Shown one piece after another: positions 35,774 to 37,420 of a stretch of 37,420 nt of DNA. The stretch's first letter is position 1. The number at the start of each line of letters is the position of its first letter. The DNA is from Flavobacterium tructae (GTDB lineage Bacteria; Bacteroidota; Bacteroidia; Flavobacteriales; Flavobacteriaceae): the NCBI RefSeq assembly GCF_002217475.1, contig NZ_MUHH01000031.1, positions 94,256 to 131,675 on the forward strand, written 5' to 3'. Under the pieces are notes generated by a model, which was not told where the DNA came from, searched no databases, and saw only the letters and a list, made by a program, of their open reading frames with translations. Position numbers and translations under genes: made by a program.

Positions 35774-36856
35774 ATGATACCTGTTACTAAACCTTTTTTG
35801 CCTCCTAAGGAGGATTATATGCAAATTCTAGATGGAATTTGGAAACGTCAATGGTTGACTAATATGGGGCCTCTTGCTAGTGAGCTTGAAGTAAAATTGA
35901 GAGATTATCTCAGAATCAGCCATTTATTATATGTTACAAATGGTACCGTAGCATTGCAAATGGCAATTAAAGCTTTAGATATTACGGGAGAGATCATTAC
36001 AACACCTTTTTCGTTTGTGGCAACAACATCAAGTATTGTTTGGGAAGGGTGTGTACCAGTTTTTGTTGATATAGATGAAAGAAGTTTAAATATTGATGTA
36101 ACTAAAATTGAGAAAGCCATAACCGATAAAACACAGGCTATTTTAGCGACTCATGTATATGGTAATCCTTGTGATGTAGTTGCAATTGACAATATCGCAA
36201 AAAAATACAATTTGAAAGTAATTTATGACGGAGCTCATGCTTTTGGTGTTGAAGTGATGGGAAAGTCCATTTTTGAATATGGTGATATTTCTACTTGTTC
36301 CCTTCATGCAACAAAACTTTATCATTCAATTGAAGGTGGTTTAATTATTACAAAAGATAAAGATTTACAAAAAAAACTTTCTTCTATAAGAAATTTTGGT
36401 ATTTCGGGATTTGATTCTTTTTCTGAATTAGGAATAAATGGTAAAAATTCAGAATTTCACGCAGCAATGGGGTTGATTAATTTGAAGTATTTGCCTTTTG
36501 TAAACAGTAAAAGAATGGAATTAACAGATAGATATAACGATAAATTAAAAACTTTAAAGTTCTACAGGCCAGATTGGCACGAGATGGCAAATGTAAATTA
36601 TGCATATTATCCGATAGTGCTCGAAAGCGAGGAATTGTTATTGAAAATAAAATCATTTTTAGATGGAAATGAAATTTTTACAAGACGCTATTTCTATCCT
36701 TCGCTGGCAAATGCATTGCCTTATCTAAAACCGAAAGACTTTTTAATTACTGATACAGTTTCTAAACGAGTCTTATGTTTACCTTTGTATAGTGACTTAA
36801 CTATTGAAGAAGTTGATCTTATCTGTAGTTTAATGATTGAAGTTCAAAATAATTAA
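35774..36856 (+). CDS. DegT/DnrJ/EryC1-family sugar aminotransferase (VioA-like)
   Basis: This 360-aa PLP enzyme transfers an amino group to a nucleotide keto-sugar. D152 in IYDGAHAFG would contact the pyridine nitrogen, and K181 in SLHATKLYHSIEGG is the Schiff-base Lys. The start VTKPFLPPKEDY and the TNGTVALQMAIKAL segment are typical. The SLHATK/IEGG context resembles VioA/FdtB-like enzymes that act on dTDP-4-keto- or 3-keto-6-deoxyhexose. With RfbB in the same unit, dTDP-4-amino-4,6-dideoxyglucose is a plausible product. The next gene starts 3 nt after the stop. Confidence 0.87.
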   Translation: MIPVTKPFLPPKEDYMQILDGIWKRQWLTNMGPLASELEVKLRDYLRISHLLYVTNGTVALQMAIKALDITGEIITTPFSFVATTSSIVWEGCVPVFVDIDERSLNIDVTKIEKAITDKTQAILATHVYGNPCDVVAIDNIAKKYNLKVIYDGAHAFGVEVMGKSIFEYGDISTCSLHATKLYHSIEGGLIITKDKDLQKKLSSIRNFGISGFDSFSELGINGKNSEFHAAMGLINLKYLPFVNSKRMELTDRYNDKLKTLKFYRPDWHEMANVNYAYYPIVLESEELLLKIKSFLDGNEIFTRRYFYPSLANALPYLKPKDFLITDTVSKRVLCLPLYSDLTIEEVDLICSLMIEVQNN

Positions 36857-36859
36857 CAT

Positions 36860-37420
36860 ATGTCAGTAGCGGTAATGCAACCTTATGTTTTTCCTTACAT
36901 TGGATATTTTCAATTAATTAAATCTGTTGATGTTTTTGTTTTTTATGATGATGTTAATTTTATTAAGCAAGGATGGATTAATAGAAATAAAATATTAGTT
37001 GGGGGAAAGGAGTTCATTTTTACAATTCCACTAAAAGAAGTTAGTTCTTTTGCAACTATAAAAAAAACTGAAATAAATAATCAATTATTGATAAAATGGA
37101 AAGTTAAATTTTTTCGAACACTCGAGCAATCTTATAAAAAAGCACCATATTTTAATGAAATTTATAAATTAATCGAAGATATTCTTGAAAAAGAATATAT
37201 CTCGATAGCTGAATTAGCGTATGAATCGGTTATTAGTATTTCTAAATATTTAGATTTAAAAACTATTTTTAGCTTTTCGTCTTTAGATTATGTTGACACA
37301 AAATTATTAGATAGGGAAAGTCGATTAATTGAAATTGTTAAGAGAAATAAATCATCTAGTTATATTAATCCTTTAGGAGGGAAAGAATTGTACAACAAAG
37401 AAAGTTTTGCGCAGCATGGT
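36860..37420 (+). CDS. WbqC-family protein (3' end outside window)
   Basis: An open frame runs from ATG at 36860 to the window edge (187 codons, no stop). It begins MSVAVMQPYVFPYIGYFQLI, the signature of the WbqC-like family, followed by FVFYDDVNFIKQGWINRNKI and INPLGGKELYNKESF. WbqC proteins occur in O-antigen and exopolysaccharide loci, often next to sugar aminotransferases. Their reaction is not well established, and N-modification of the amino sugar is one proposal. It lies 3 nt after the aminotransferase. The segment is markedly AT-rich. Confidence 0.85.
   Translation, partial: MSVAVMQPYVFPYIGYFQLIKSVDVFVFYDDVNFIKQGWINRNKILVGGKEFIFTIPLKEVSSFATIKKTEINNQLLIKWKVKFFRTLEQSYKKAPYFNEIYKLIEDILEKEYISIAELAYESVISISKYLDLKTIFSFSSLDYVDTKLLDRESRLIEIVKRNKSSSYINPLGGKELYNKESFAQHG

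Overview
The window looks like a chromosomal segment of a Flavobacteriaceae bacterium, most likely Flavobacterium. The reasons are AT-rich DNA, promoters of the Bacteroidota type (TTG, about 20 nt, TAnnTTTG), start codons preceded by A/T-rich sequence instead of Shine-Dalgarno motifs, and protein sequences of flavobacterial character (enolase, CtlX, UpxY, eukaryotic-type UDP-glucose dehydrogenase). No rRNA, tRNA, CRISPR array, insertion sequence or phage gene is visible.

Region 1 (about 200-14012) is the fused S10-spc-alpha ribosomal operon in canonical order: rplC-D-W-B, rpsS, rplV, rpsC, rplP, rpmC, rpsQ, rplN-X-E, rpsN, rpsH, rplF-R, rpsE, rpmD, rplO, secY, infA, rpmJ, rpsM, rpsK, rpsD, rpoA, rplQ. 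It opens with a promoter at 214-245 and closes with a strong terminator at 13977-14012. rpsJ is not present in the 313 nt before rplC, and neither adk nor map lies between secY and infA. Three intergenic gaps carry structured RNA: an internal promoter plus perfect hairpin before rpsH, a bulged 14-bp stem with a T8 run before rpsD, and a UACG-tetraloop hairpin before rplQ.

Region 2 (14013-22071) holds housekeeping genes, mostly as single units with their own promoter or terminator: carA, eno, gltA, two guanidino-modifying-fold hydrolases (an arginine deiminase-like enzyme and CtlX), a convergent MarC-family membrane protein, a small CoA-binding protein, and recR.

Region 3 (22072-37420, continuing past the edge) is a surface polysaccharide locus in two transcription units. 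Unit A carries a Wza-like export lipoprotein, a Wzc-like co-polymerase/tyrosine kinase, a TviC/WbpP-like UDP-GlcNAc 4-epimerase, UDP-glucose 6-dehydrogenase, and an UpxY-type NusG paralogue, followed by a terminator. Unit B starts at its own promoter and a short leader that resembles the enterobacterial JUMPstart/ops element. It then carries a TviB/WbpO-like UDP-HexNAc dehydrogenase, mannose-1-phosphate guanylyltransferase, RmlB, a large SLBB export protein, a kinase-less Wzz protein, a VioA-like aminotransferase and a truncated WbqC-family gene. Together these would supply UDP-GlcA, UDP-GalNAcA (or an isomer), GDP-mannose and a dTDP-4-amino-4,6-dideoxyhexose to an acidic polymer, with two sets of export components.

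The most interesting candidate for an undescribed system is the pairing of the UpxY/NusG paralogue with the JUMPstart-like leader directly downstream, an RfaH/ops-like arrangement in Bacteroidota.
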